A stretch of DNA of 64,000 bases from Aurelia coerulea (lineage: Eukaryota; Cnidaria; Scyphozoa; Semaeostomeae; Ulmaridae): contig CM076951.1 of assembly GCA_039566865.1 (NCBI GenBank), positions 16,501,484 through 16,565,483 on the forward strand, given 5' to 3'. Below the pieces are notes generated by a model, which had not been told where the DNA came from, searched no databases, and was given only the letters and a program-made list of their open reading frames with translations. Made by a program: the position numbers and the translations under genes. Below are positions 11,680 through 22,800 of the stretch, piece by piece; the stretch's first letter is position 1, and the number at the start of each line of letters is the position of its first letter.

Positions 11680-13351
11680 ACGATTGTCATTTAGAGCATG
11701 AACACTGCCTTCAAAATGCTATGAAAATGGATAACTTTAACGCAGATTGTACCACAGATTGTTTTATCTTACTGGTTACGTTGGACGCCCTGTTTTAAAA
11801 AGCAGAATGATTCTGAAAAATAGTGCAAATTTGATAGACTCCAAGAAACTCTTAGTAGCAAGAAGTTTTTTTGAGCTAGCCTGTGTTCCAGACTCCAGAA
11901 AAATAAATTATATTTGCGTAATGGTCTGGAACACCGGCTATTTTGAGCCCCAAGTGCTTATTACTCAATCTTGGAGACTCCAGAGGGGGCTTTAAGGGAG
12001 AGGGTGCTTGTCAGCTAGAGAGGGGGTTTATTCTCAAATGAAAAGGATATAAATTAAAGCATCTTAACTCTTTTATCCCAAATTTTGAGGAATGACATAC
12101 AATATTACCGAGTCAAATGAACAAATTCGACATATTTATCAAAGCAGTATCAAAATTAACCTGCACACTTTTTTAGCTAAATAAACTGAAATTTGACATC
12201 CTTTTTAATACAAATGAAGGAGGATGGAAAGTGGGGCTTCTTTAGAAAATTTAGCTTAGAAGGGAGGGGCTTACCAGAGAGGGAGGGGTTTATTAGAGAG
12301 GGGAGCTAGGGAGCTAAAAAAGAACGTTTCTTCAACCTCAGTCCCCAGAGTCTTTGTCATGTTTGGACTTCCCAAAAATTTTTGTTCGAAGAGCTCTTAA
12401 AACACTTTGTAATAATATTTCAAACTAGTAATAAAGTGATTTGCGCTCAAGACAATTTAAAAATAGTTAAAACATATTTTGAGTCACCGGAGAACATTAT
12501 AACGGTAAATTACAAAAGTTTCGTATTTTTAATTCATAGTTTAGTTTTTTAAAGGGAATCTCGGGATCTATAAACCTTTGACAAAAATAACAGGATATTC
12601 TGATATCCGATATGGCTAGAGCCACTTGAACCACTTTTATTATAAAAATGAGTGTATTATTGTTGAGAATTTCTTCCGGAATCAAACCAGCTGTGAATCA
12701 TAATGTTCTGACTTCCCGTCTAATTTCAATCAAATCTCTGCACATGGGGATGGCGTGGCAAGTGCCTGGAAAAATCAACACATCGATGGTGCCAGCCTTT
12801 AGTAAATTTTAGTGACTCCTTGCCATAAAAACTTGAAAACTCAAAATCTAATTGTTTGAACCTCTTGGGGGGACTAATATAGCATTTGGGGGACTATTTC
12901 CTTTTTAGCATGGTCACCATTACAACGCATTTTTTACCTTCTTTCAAGCAAATATTTCGAACTGTCAAAGAAGCTCACCTCCCATAGCCAAAGCTCTGAA
13001 GGTACAGATCAGTGACCGAACATTTCTACCACATACAACTTTGTTACTTTTGTAGATTTCTTTCACATGATTGTTGATGTGAATTTGGTGATTTTTCTGA
13101 CAGTACCAACAGGGGATGTTTGGGGGTCCCCAAACCGTAAAACCGCTCGAAATTTAGAATGCAAAACATTTTGCGATATTTTACATCAAACCGAAACATA
13201 GCGTGCAAGATTACAAAATATGGTGAAACCCCGTGACCGTAAAACCCAAACATTCCCTCTATCAAGTAGCAAGCCCGGAGGAAATTAAATCTGGCTTCGT
13301 CAGCTACTGAAATTCTGCAAGACAGTTTTCTGGGAGAACACACGTGCTTGA

Positions 13352-14304
13352 CTGTATGTAAAGCAAAGCCCACCATGGTGAAGCCTGCTGCACAGACAAA
13401 ATTACCATTAGTGCCTAAAAATTCTGAAAATAAAATGGTACCCGATAAGACAAAATATGCCAGCAGCATAAAACTATGGATTCTCCGACGAAAGTCACAA
13501 CGTGGTGAAGCATAGCTTTTGAAAAATCGACGCAGTTCAGTTCACAGTTGCACAACCTGAAATGAAATCTAAACAATACCACGAACTGTGCAAATGATGA
13601 ACAACTGGGCATTGTTTTCAAACAATAGTGAGTGAGTACATGAGGGCAGCAATAACTCAATTTGCTGTTGTCTAAAGTTTCTTACGAACCCCCGTTTATG
13701 ATAAAAATGATCTTGGCGCCATTACAGGATAAGGATAAAAACTGTCATTGATCCCTGTCACTTCTCAACATTCCACAGCTGTGTTCACGCGAGCCTAGCA
13801 TAGATCCAATTTTGTTTCAGTTGAAATCTGGAGGGATTCCAGCATATTTTCAAGAAAATATGCGCAAAATGAACTGAAGAGATCGTGAGGAACACATTGG
13901 TGTAATTTTTTTTCAAAACCGACCAATAGTTTGGCTATTCCATGTCGACCATTCCATTCCATTCCATCACTCCATGTTTTACAGATTTTTTCCCTACAAC
14001 TCACATCAATTAAACGACTTAACTGATGTCTGCCCACACAGTCTATTATCATGCTTGTTGTTTCAGTCGATATTTAAGGGAATTTCATGAGACTTTCAAG
14101 AAAACATATGTAAAATAAACTAAGAAGATCTTGAGGAACACATTGGTGTAATTTTTTTTCCAAAGCGACCAGTAGTTTAGCTATTCCATATCTACCATTC
14201 CATCTATACCATTCCATTCCATCATTCCATTCCATCATTCCATTTCATTATTCCATTCCATCATTCCATTCCATCATTCCACACTCCATGTTTTACAGAT
14301 AGCC
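13352..14304 (-). repeat. Right arm of FB2
   Basis: Reverse-complement partner of 10795-11679; similarity ends near the CCACCATGGTGAAGCCTGC block. A separate perfect 26-bp palindrome (ACTATTTAAAGAA and its complement) lies just outside the element at about 14367-14392. Confidence 0.85.
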
Positions 14305-15029
14305 TCAATTTTGGTGTCAAGAGACGGATGAGACGTGCTCGTTCCTTTTCAAGCTTTACTATTTAAAGAATTCTTTAAATAGTACAACCAACAGGGCAGA
14401 CATCGAACATTTTGATGCGGAATCTTGAGATATAAAAGCATCTCTAACCTGGGGGCGGGGCACGACACTTCAAGGACACTTTTTTTAATTAAGCTAAAGG
14501 GGCAATTCCTGAAAATAGAAAGGACACCTCTTTATTGATTACAAAATCTTGGGGGCACATGCTCTCAGTGCCCCCGGTCCCAGCCCACGCAATTAGTAAG
14601 TATTTATCAAAAATACGCGGTAAATTCAATAATTCCTGCGAGACTCTTTCTTTTAACGCTAAGAAATCCATGTCCTATACACCATTTCTCCTTCAAAATC
14701 TTCCAAAAGTAGACCTTTAAATTCCAAAAAGTTGACAAGAGAATACAATTTCCGACAAATACTCTCAAGAGGGGTGCTTCGCCTCCAACCCCCCTCCACT
14801 TGCTTTGGCCCTGGTGACATATCCCAGGGATATCATAAGTATCACGCACTCGCGCCTCAAGCAAGATGACTTTTATTTGAACAATAGCATGACGTGTCAA
14901 AATTATGAGATTCCTTCCTTGAGTAACAAGTAACAGTTTACTTCATGCGAAATAAAACGGCCGAGACAAAATAGCTTTTGAGAATTGACATGCAAATCTC
15001 AGACAGTCTGCGAATTTAACAAACAACAG

Positions 15030-15940
15030 TTTCCAGGTTAGCCGATGCTGACTTCGACGTAAAAGAGTGGGAAAAGAATGGGAATGTTTTTACCTGGCTG
15101 GCAACTTGGAAAGGACTTGTAGTATCAACCCAGGATCCTCTTGTCCATTCCGTTGATTTCTCTAAATTAATTGGTTTTATGGCCTAAGCTAAGATTTGCC
15201 ACCTGCACTCAGATTTGCCCTTAGCATAGAAGATTCCAGGAGCTACAAGAACGGCTAACGCACAGCGTGTGTAGATGGATAGTTGGTCTATCATATCATG
15301 GAAAAATATCGGAAATAGCTGTCACTGTTGCTGAGAAAACGTAGGTAGTATCGAATCTGGGTCTGAATGGCACATCGTGGAAAAGAAGGGATACCAACGT
15401 TGGATCGTGCTGAGCTTTGCTTTGACATATTCGTTGCAGACTGGCTCTAATTTGAAAATAGCTTACATATGAGAGATGGATTCTGCATGATTTATAACTG
15501 ATAAATTCTTTAGCAGAAATTTAAATTGAAATAAAACTGAAACTTGATCACCGTTGGTATCCCTTCTGATTCCCTCGAATCTGATTCTGGTCATAGGGGC
15601 ATTCAACCTCGAATGAATCCATTGAAATACAGCCATTTCCTCGAATCTAATTCTGACCTTTGGACCCCCAGAATCAGATTCGAGAAAAATTTTAGTTGTT
15701 GTTGTTGTTTAGTTATTTTCTAAGGCTCGTATAACAAATTGTGAACACCTTTTGGCGAGAAATCGCGCAGAATTGCTCAGTAAACGCTATTTTATCAATT
15801 GGGAGTGCAAACATGTCAATTCTACCCATTTTGTGGCCAAAAACAGCAAATTTAAGATCCCAATCTGATTCTGGGACTGAATCTGATTCTGAATCTGATT
15901 TTCAATCTGATTCTGATTCTGGGTCTGAATGGCATGCGGT
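15030..15940 (+). repeat. Right part of FB1, including its 311-bp inverted repeat (15630-15940)
   Basis: 15630-15940 is the reverse-complement partner of 8529-8839 and ends GGCATGCGGT before the CTGTCTCTA duplication. 15030-15800 is a direct relative of 9300-10138. Confidence 0.87.
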
Positions 15941-16411
15941 CTGTCTCTAAATCACGAAGGACATTCAACTTGAAATAAATGGTATATGATCGCCTTTTTG
16001 AGGAAACTTTTGCTTTTCTGGTTTTCTTTGCAGGACTGTTCTGTTTTGGAAATTCCAAATTTATACCATCCTTTTTAGCTTGGTGGTACACTACTGGTGA
16101 CTGCGGCAGTTCCGCCCGTACAAAACTTTCTTTTACATTCTCAATAGCTTCTTTATCAGGATGTTTGTACTTAATGTGATTGTTCAAATATTGATTGCTG
16201 GTAAAAATTTGCTTTCTCCACAAAAGGGGCAAGTAATGCCATCAGTTTTCTTCTCAAATTCAGTCACAAAGTCTTCCAGTTGAACTTTAAAACAGTTGCC
16301 TCGTGCTGTCTCAATCTTTTTTGTGAAACCGAATTTACCAAGAGTTGCTTGTTTGCAGGTGGAAGCAGGCTTCATCACTAAGGGATATACGGATTGAATC
16401 AGTAGATTCAT

Positions 16412-16587
16412 AACTTATGACCATTTGACAGATGAACCGGCGAAACTTTAGGCCCTTCGTGACAGGCCAGTGTTAAAAAATGCAGTGCATGCTAGTTAGT
16501 TTCACAGTGAGGTCAAGTCAAAAGGGTTTCGCAAACAACATCAGCGAGCATCAGTGACACTGTCTCTGGACAGTAAGACTTTTGAAA
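16412..16587. promoter_or_regulatory. Divergent intergenic region between transposase and HIRAN-like gene
   Basis: The 176 bp separate the two divergent starts, so any promoter here would have to serve both directions. I see no convincing TATA box. The call rests on position only. Confidence 0.4.
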
Positions 16588-17058
16588 ATGGTGGATAATT
16601 TCGTGTTTTTCTTGGAAACTGTGGTTAGAGGTTATCATGCGTATTTGTCAACATATAAACTGACACTAGGCGAGATTTTAGTAATCACGCCGGATCCAGA
16701 TGCAGTGATGCATGATAAATATGTGATGAAGTATACAACAAAGGAAGAAGAGCACATTGTTGGGCATATTCCGAAACATTTATCTCGACGTTGCTTCAAA
16801 TTCATAGAAGATGGTGGGGAGCTAGATGCAGAAGTGATTGGTAAAAGGTTCAATGCTGGAAATGGCATGGGAGTTGAAGTGCCAGTTGAATTAAGTTTTG
16901 TTGGAAACAAACAATACTTGGAGAGATTCAGGTCAAAAATGATCTCAGCCATTAGGGCAGAGGAAAAACTGAATTCAAGCACAAGCAATAAAGTTGTGGA
17001 AATTAAGTTGAAGATTAAATTTCCAACTGAAATTGAACTTTGGGAGGAGGACATGTGA
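16588..17058 (+). CDS. HIRAN-domain-like protein carried by the Tigger element
   Basis: An intact ORF of 156 residues starts at ATG 16588 in an AAAATGG context. The pattern VVRGYHAY, GEILVI, DAVMHDKY, EEHIVGHIPKHLSRRC follows the HIRAN-like arrangement (an RGYH start, an acidic DxxA/Y strand, then VGHxPxxxSR). The region after it (IEDGGELDAEVIGKRF) continues the fold. HIRAN domains of HLTF/RAD5-type proteins bind DNA ends, but many short metazoan HIRAN-like proteins have no assigned role. The gene lies wholly inside the transposon, divergent from the transposase, between it and the right inverted repeat, and unlike the transposase it has no stop or frameshift. It is either transposon cargo or a gene the element relies on. 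Confidence 0.7.
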   Translation: MVDNFVFFLETVVRGYHAYLSTYKLTLGEILVITPDPDAVMHDKYVMKYTTKEEEHIVGHIPKHLSRRCFKFIEDGGELDAEVIGKRFNAGNGMGVEVPVELSFVGNKQYLERFRSKMISAIRAEEKLNSSTSNKVVEIKLKIKFPTEIELWEEDM

Positions 17059-17479
17059 TTCAAGAACTACAATATATGTGTACAGACGTTGGTTGTGGCT
17101 TTTGTGTCACAAGAAAGAATTCTCAAGGGCTCTTTTTAGAAAATCAAAGTCATGAATGGCATTTGACAATGGACGTCTCAAACTCTCGCAAATATGTTGC
17201 AATACTCAACTACACCACTAATTTGTTGTGTAGCTTCAGCACTAGATTTGTTCAAAGTTAAGATATACAGTATTTCATACTTATTTTCTCCATACTCATC
17301 TATTAGGGTATCCTTGGTTACAATGAAGCATGTTCCTTGAATTCAAAAATATGTTTTTTTCACAAGAAAGCCTTCTGTAAAAAGAAAATTTCTTAATGGA
17401 CATATAAGAAACCAGCCAGCCTGATTTGAAAATATTTTCTTACGTTTAAGAAACTCAACAGCCTGATTTGAAAATGTGA

Positions 17480-17504
17480 GTTTCTTATATGCGGGGACTT
17501 ACTG
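17480..17504 (-). repeat. Right terminal inverted repeat of the Tigger-like element
   Basis: Perfect reverse complement of 6297-6321, followed by the TA duplication and a C-rich run. Confidence 0.92.
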
Positions 17505-18261
17505 TACCCCCCCCACAAAGAGAAACACTATTTTCAAGGTAGTTCACTTTGCCTTGAACGGCCTTGAACCTAAATAGTTATAAATCTTATCAATAATCAA
17601 ATAGAAAATTATCAATTTGATAGTGATGTCCATTTATCCCTTCCGTGTCGATAGCTATACTTCATTCATCTGATCCTAATAAAATTCTTGGATCTGTCAC
17701 CGTATTTGTAATGAAGGCCAACTTTGGCTATCAAACCATCAAGTTTTTAGGGATTTTGCAGGCAGCTGGTATCAGAATATTTTCAAAGAAGATATAAAAA
17801 TATATAAATGAGATTAAAAAGGGCCTTCTTCGTCTGACTTCATGTTGACATGAAAAAATAAAAAATTGTGGGTAGTTAACTTTACCCGGGTCGAAGCAAG
17901 ATATGAACTGAACCGAGGGGTTTATCACGAGCGGAAATCTCGTACACCTTGCTCAGAAATCCAAAATCAAATCCGGAAATCTTTTCAAAGTTTTAAAAAT
18001 CTGCCAAGCAAATCCCGGAAATCCTAATGAAATCCTTAAAATCCTTAGGATTTTTATGAAATCCAGAGAAATCTGTAAAAATCTCTTGAAATCTTTCAAA
18101 TCTTTTCAAAATTGTCTTCAGCCTGTGAAGTCTCAAATTGCGCCATTTTTGGATGAAAACGAGACTGTAGAATGGAAATGAGGCTTTTCGCGTTTCAAAT
18201 TTTTGAGTACGAAGCTGCTAACCAACAAACAACAGCACGTTTTGCTTGTTTCCTTAGCCAT

Positions 18262-18535
18262 GTTTTGCCTGCATGCCATCTACACTTGTCCTAAGTCTTT
18301 CTCTTCAGTCCGTCTTACCGTTCCCTTTACGGTAGTTCCTGGATCCGCCATTTTCTGGATCCAACATTTCGTCCAGAGAGCTCCGGAGATCTCTCTCTCC
18401 CCCTCTCCCCATCTCTCTTGACGGAATGTTGGAATGGTGGATCCAGAAAATGACGGATCTAGGAACTACCATAAAGGGAACGGTAAGACAGACTGAAGAG
18501 GATATACTTGAGGCAGGTCTACATGCCAGCCGGAG
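18262..18535. repeat. Long hairpin (MITE-like), about 270 bp
   Basis: The arms CTCTTCAGTCCGTCTTACCG and its complement pair for 80 bp or more with few mismatches. Weaker pairing extends outwards, and the loop holds a CT-rich run. No target duplication was found. Two short ORFs on opposite strands are by-products of the symmetry. Confidence 0.75.
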
Positions 18536-18654
18536 GAACTTCTTATTACTACAGGGAGAATTACTTTTGCCGCACATTTCAGAAAATTGCAGTTTGGATT
18601 ACCCAACAGCAGACAGTCCCTTAACTGTCAGGAAAGCTTCCTGTACAAAAATAC

Positions 18655-18915
18655 CAGGCTAAACTTGGCCTTGTACAGCAAGTTTTAGCCTTGTAGCAGG
18701 GATAATGACCTTGTTATTACCTTTTACTAACCTTGAAGAAAATTACAAGGCTATCAGTAAGATTCTAAGTTACAACCAGTCTAACACAAGGTCTCCACAA
18801 GGCTTCTACAAGGCTAATTAGCATTTTTCGTGCCATTTACAAGGTTACAGCAAGGCTTTTCTAGGCTAGAACAAGGTTACAAGGCCTGTACATCGTTACT
18901 ACATGGCCTTGCCTT
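18655..18915. repeat. Degenerate ACAAGGCT short-motif array
   Basis: Words AGCCTTGTA, ACAAGGCT and ACAAGGTTACA recur at irregular spacing in both orientations. Noncoding. Confidence 0.6.
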
Positions 18916-19277
18916 TTTCTACAGGTTTGCATTGAACCATCCAAGTCATACACAATGTAAAAAACTGAATGGGAAGGCCATCATTTTGTTGCAAAAAAGA
19001 CACATTTCACGAGGTTGAAGCTTGTTTTGAAAAGAATCCTTGAAAACATAGTGAAAAAGCTTAACAAAATTATTTTCAGAAATCCCTGAAATCCGGGGAA
19101 ATCCTACTAGAAATCTTTACCAAATTTCGAGGGATTTCAAAAATCCGGGAAATCTCGTACGGTTTTTTTGGCTTGTGATACACCCTTCGAACTGAACTGA
19201 ACGGTAGATCACGGCAAGAAATACACAAATTTCATCGTGTTTTTTAAGACGTAATCTGCTGTTAAAGGTCCAGTTTC

Positions 19278-19673
19278 CTATGGGGGTATATGTATGACAA
19301 AAATCCATAATGCAGAAAGACCAATCCAAAGGTCTGATTCGGACAGTTTTCAAAACTCGTTTTATCAAAATGTCATTCCTCAGTTACGCATTTCTGTTTG
19401 ATTCACTCTTTTTGGTTTATGACTGCCTAATTTGATTTAGTAAATGCAGTTTTTTGTTTATAATTAAATTCATCATTCAATCATTCACCAAGGCAATCTG
19501 TTGTATTGAGCTCTTTGTTTGTAATTCAACTTGCTGTCAGTCATGCATGCCAAGAATAAGTCGAGTGCAGTTTTCGGTCTATCGTGCAGTTTTCTGTTTA
19601 TCATTCAATTCAATATCGATCGAGTGCAGTTTTTGGTCTATGATTCAATTCAATATCGATTGAGTGCAGTTTT
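19278..19673 (+). repeat. Left 396-bp inverted repeat
   Basis: The same length as 34837-35232 reverse-complemented, with no indel and one substitution seen (GATTGAG versus GATCGAG near the inner end). The inner part repeats a GAGTGCAGTTTTTGGTCTAT unit about three times. TTTATAATTAAA near 19456 could act as a TATA-like element. Confidence 0.93.
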
Positions 19674-19820
19674 GTCTTTTATTCAACCATAAAGCCAACC
19701 TGGTACCATGACGATACGGTTATCTCTGGAATAATCTTACCCCCGTTCCAAAATGTTTCCCGCCTTCAACATACTTGTTTTGTGAAAGAGCGCCAACCAA
19801 AGCAAATTCGCAAATTCATC

Positions 19821-22800
19821 ATGGGTGACCAAAGACAGGCCCTGTCCGCCCTGTTGGAGGAAGCAATCCGCATTGTGGGCACGGGCCCATCTACCAGCAG
19901 AGAAACTATCAGGTATGAATATAACGATAAAATGGTTTGTTAGCTTCTGTTATTAGCTGCAGATACAAAGAAGTGTTCCATTCTGCAACACACAACCAGG
20001 CGAGGGGCGTGTCACAGCTAAAATTCTCGTACACCTTTGGTCAAAGTCCTTTTGTTTTCAAGAAAAATCTCTAATAATCGTATTGTTTTTAAAAATCTCG
20101 TACGCCTTTTCGGAAGAGTGATTCACCCCTCGCATGGAACCCCTGCAGTCTTCTTTTCTTGAATTTTTGCGATTTACGAAGAGCTCACACATAAGCGCAC
20201 GAAGGGGGGCAGGGGGCAGCAGCCCCCCTCCAACTTTAGAAAAATTATCGAAAATGAGCCCCAATCGGGCAAAAGAATGCCCTCAGTCGGGCAAAAATTA
20301 TTCTAAACAATGGACTTTGTGTTGGGCAGCCCTAGATTTATTCTCCCTGTACGCTTATGAGCTCACATCTACTACCATTTTATTACAATTCAAAGTACAT
20401 TTTCTACAAATTAGAGAGAAATTTTGGCATCTTTGCGCTGGGAGAGGGGGGTGACAGGGTAGTGGTACCATGGTACCAGAGGGGGTGGTACCTGGTACCA
20501 AATTCTAGAAAGATGGTGGAACCTGGTACCAAAAGAAGTGGTACCGGTACCCAGCCTATAGGTGTTGGTACCAACAAAATGTTTTGTCAATTGATGTTTT
20601 TGGAATTCTTTGAACAGCTTTTAACAGTACAAACAAAGTTTCAGCTTAGTGGAAGCGATGCAACGTCTGCGACGTGCAGGTGCACAATTGCGTTGTCTTG
20701 CAAGCACAGAGTTGTTGCTGTTGTTGTTATTACATCGATTATTTCCACATCAGTGGTTATTTCAGAGAGAGTACAATACAATTTCGCGCCAGAAGACAAC
20801 AGCAACCACACTCTTTGGAATGGGATTGGATGAAGCTCTGGGAGCAAGTAAAAAATAAGTGAAAAAATTAGGGGCAAGGGAACACATTTATGAAAATCAT
20901 ATTCGTTAAGCGGGAAACGAGGCAAACGAGCAGAAAAATAACAAGGGTTCAAGGAGACTTTGCTCCCATCTGGCAGGCCTTCCATTTATGGTATACTAAT
21001 GTAAAATCGGTTTTTTCTAGCTTCTTTTGTTGGAACTACCCTCCTGGAATCATCCAATGTCGATTGATCAGTTTATAATTTACCTGATCCTTCCACCATC
21101 TTTTGGAAAAGCAGATAAATTTTTTAGGCTCATCTGAAAGTCTATACGGAGCCCCCGGCGACCTGTCTCCTTGATGAATTGAAATAATTTGATAAGATTC
21201 TCTTTTGTATATTCCACAACTGTAGGCTTGGTTGCTTTATCCGTTTTTTAAACAAACAAAGCAAGGTCATATGTCACAGAGACATCAATTTCATGCCATG
21301 GAAAAGATACTGGATACAATAGGGGACATGATAGGGGACATCAAAGATAAAATAGGGGAAACATTTGGATTAATGTTATCAGGGCCAATATTTACTCTTA
21401 AATTGAAAGGGTAGCAGAGAAACCGAATTCCAAGTGGAAAAATTAAGAACAACAACAGCAACAACAACGGTTGCACGAATGTCCCGGAATGGGAGTACTC
21501 CACTTAAATTTGTCATCATTCTAATCCCGTGCCCTTCTCAAACACAACAGGCCTCGTCCACAATCACAGGATCGAGCAGCAGAAAATGTCAGGTAATCAA
21601 TGCATCTTTTTACTTGTTTACACTTTGTGGTAATTTATTTTTCATTTTTGCGTCCACATATGCAACTATATTTCAATAGTATATTTGTAAATTTAACAAT
21701 AACATTTTACAGGTAAATACCTACAACTAAATTTACAAACATATCTAACCAAGAAGAAACAAAAGTAAGGTTATATAAAGTGAGACGAACGAGAATAAAA
21801 TATAAGTTGGACACTGTGAAACGTGGGGTTTGAGTTATTAACACTTACTTTAATTTATTAAAGGAAAAAGGTGCAAATTTTTGCACATGTTAATTTCATG
21901 CAATTTTTTTTATCATTATTTTATTTAACGTTGCATTGAAAGCAAAATTTAGCTCAAACACTATCTCCCATGGGCGTTTTGAAGCGGTCAATACCTGGAG
22001 GGGTAAAATTATCTCTGTTGTTCTCGTTGCTAGATTTTGAGTTATGATTATTATGATTACTACCAACACGATTGAAACAATGAAGTGAGGCTAGACTGAT
22101 TACAATGAGTCCCCGTAATCGCTATTCAAAACGAGACTACTACACCAACCGAGACCGCTCATACTGGAGCGTTACGGCCATATAATCAGTCTAAAGTGAG
22201 GCACTAAGTTTAAATGTTTTGGTTTCAAATCGAGTTGGATATCATCAAATACACGTGTAAACATAATTTGGCATACATTTGAGATTGATATCTGCAACAA
22301 TTTAAAAAAAAGTATACAAATTTTGTTGACTGCACAGTAAAAAGTTGGTTACCATGGTTACGATGCTATATTTAGCACTTTGAAATTTTCACCATTCGAC
22401 ACAGTATAGATATAAAGTCAAAGAAGCGGAGTCTTTGCATCCTGCATTGCATATTTTAGCATTGGCGAATAAAAGTTTGGTTAGGGGGGGGGGTGGAATC
22501 GTCCCCCCATGTGAAATAGGGTTAATCATTAAGTAACTATAATTGGCAAATTGTTACAAACAAATGTAGCAAATGCACTATATAACGTGTTCCCTTCTCA
22601 AACACAACAGGCCTCGTTCTCAGATGCGTGCAACACAGGATCGAGCAGCGGAAAATTTCAGGTAATCTATGCACTTTTTTATCGTTTCCTGGCACTTTGT
22701 TATGATTAATTAGAGGAACTTTTTGCACATTTGCGACAGAGCTTGTGGCGTGTGCCGATTATCGAGCAAACTTTATTTCATGTCGGTATCACAAACTTCA

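Larger units (their letters stand above)
10795..14304. mobile_element. 3.5-kb palindromic foldback element (FB2) nested in FB1
   Basis: The outer ends are GGCTATCTGTAAAACATGG and its reverse complement, flanked by a perfect 10-bp duplication, TCAATTTTGG (10785-10794 and 14305-14314). The arms are about 0.9 kb (10795-11679 and 13352-14304) around a 1.7-kb unique loop. Within each arm a unit of about 300 bp starting CTGTAAAACATGGAGTG occurs twice. A GGAATGATGGAATGGAATGG simple run lies at the outer edge. No transposase frame is seen in arms or loop. Confidence 0.88.
8529..15940. mobile_element. 7.4-kb foldback-type element (FB1) with 311-bp inverted repeats
   Basis: The element starts ACCGCATGCCATTCAGACCC and ends with the reverse complement. 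It is flanked by a perfect 9-bp duplication, CTGTCTCTA (8520-8528 and 15941-15949). The arms are rich in AATCTGATTC-like sub-repeats. The interior holds a second, shortened copy of the arm region, a small MITE and another foldback element, but no recognisable transposase. A 9-bp duplication with long sub-repeated arms fits Mutator-like/foldback elements. It presumably moved using proteins made elsewhere. Confidence 0.88.
6528..16411 (-). pseudogene. TIGD-type transposase gene, split by two insertions and frameshifted
   Basis: The coding order on the minus strand is 16411-15950, then 8519-8463, then 7767-6528. The N-terminal part has a C2H2-like CPFCG and HIKYKHP finger with a frameshift near 16210, then a psq-type helix-turn-helix (AEKYQISKSMVWKW) that is interrupted twice. 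It continues with a CENP-B-type DNA-binding region and a DDE domain. In the 368-residue piece at 7756-6650 the catalytic Asp residues are D169 (YNVDQ), D281 (LFLDNLG) and D318 (PIDQG), giving DD36D. A frameshift near 6652 puts the last 35 or so residues (QRTGLLMTADGS to the TAA at 6528) in another frame. The enzyme would cut and paste the element at TA sites. It is inactive here. Confidence 0.88.
6297..17504 (-). mobile_element. Tigger/pogo-like DNA transposon, 11.2 kb with nested insertions
   Basis: Both ends carry the same 25-bp inverted repeat, CAGTAAGTCCCCGC followed by ATATAAGAAAC, each flanked by a TA (6295-6296 and 17505-17506), as expected for Tc1/mariner-superfamily insertion. CAG-starting ends are typical of Tigger/pogo elements. 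Subterminal copies of ATAAGAAAC and CAGCCTGATTT lie inside both ends. The element encodes a TIGD-type transposase on the minus strand and a HIRAN-like gene on the plus strand. Removing the nested 688-bp and 7,412-bp insertions, with one copy of each target duplication, leaves about 3.1 kb, a normal length for the group. Confidence 0.9.
17936..19170. repeat. Noncoding stretch with AAATCC-type short-motif repeats
   Basis: Dense GAAATCC, AAATCTT and GGGATTTC words occur at about 17960-18130 and 19080-19165, each bordered by an AAATCTCGTAC word. The same words recur near 20030-20105 and 53170-53265, so this is a dispersed repeat. No gene is seen. Confidence 0.55.

Noticed and set aside
22092..22192. 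Possible small MITE (TAGACTGATTA ends)
   Set aside because: Only about 11 bp of inverted repeat and no clear duplication.
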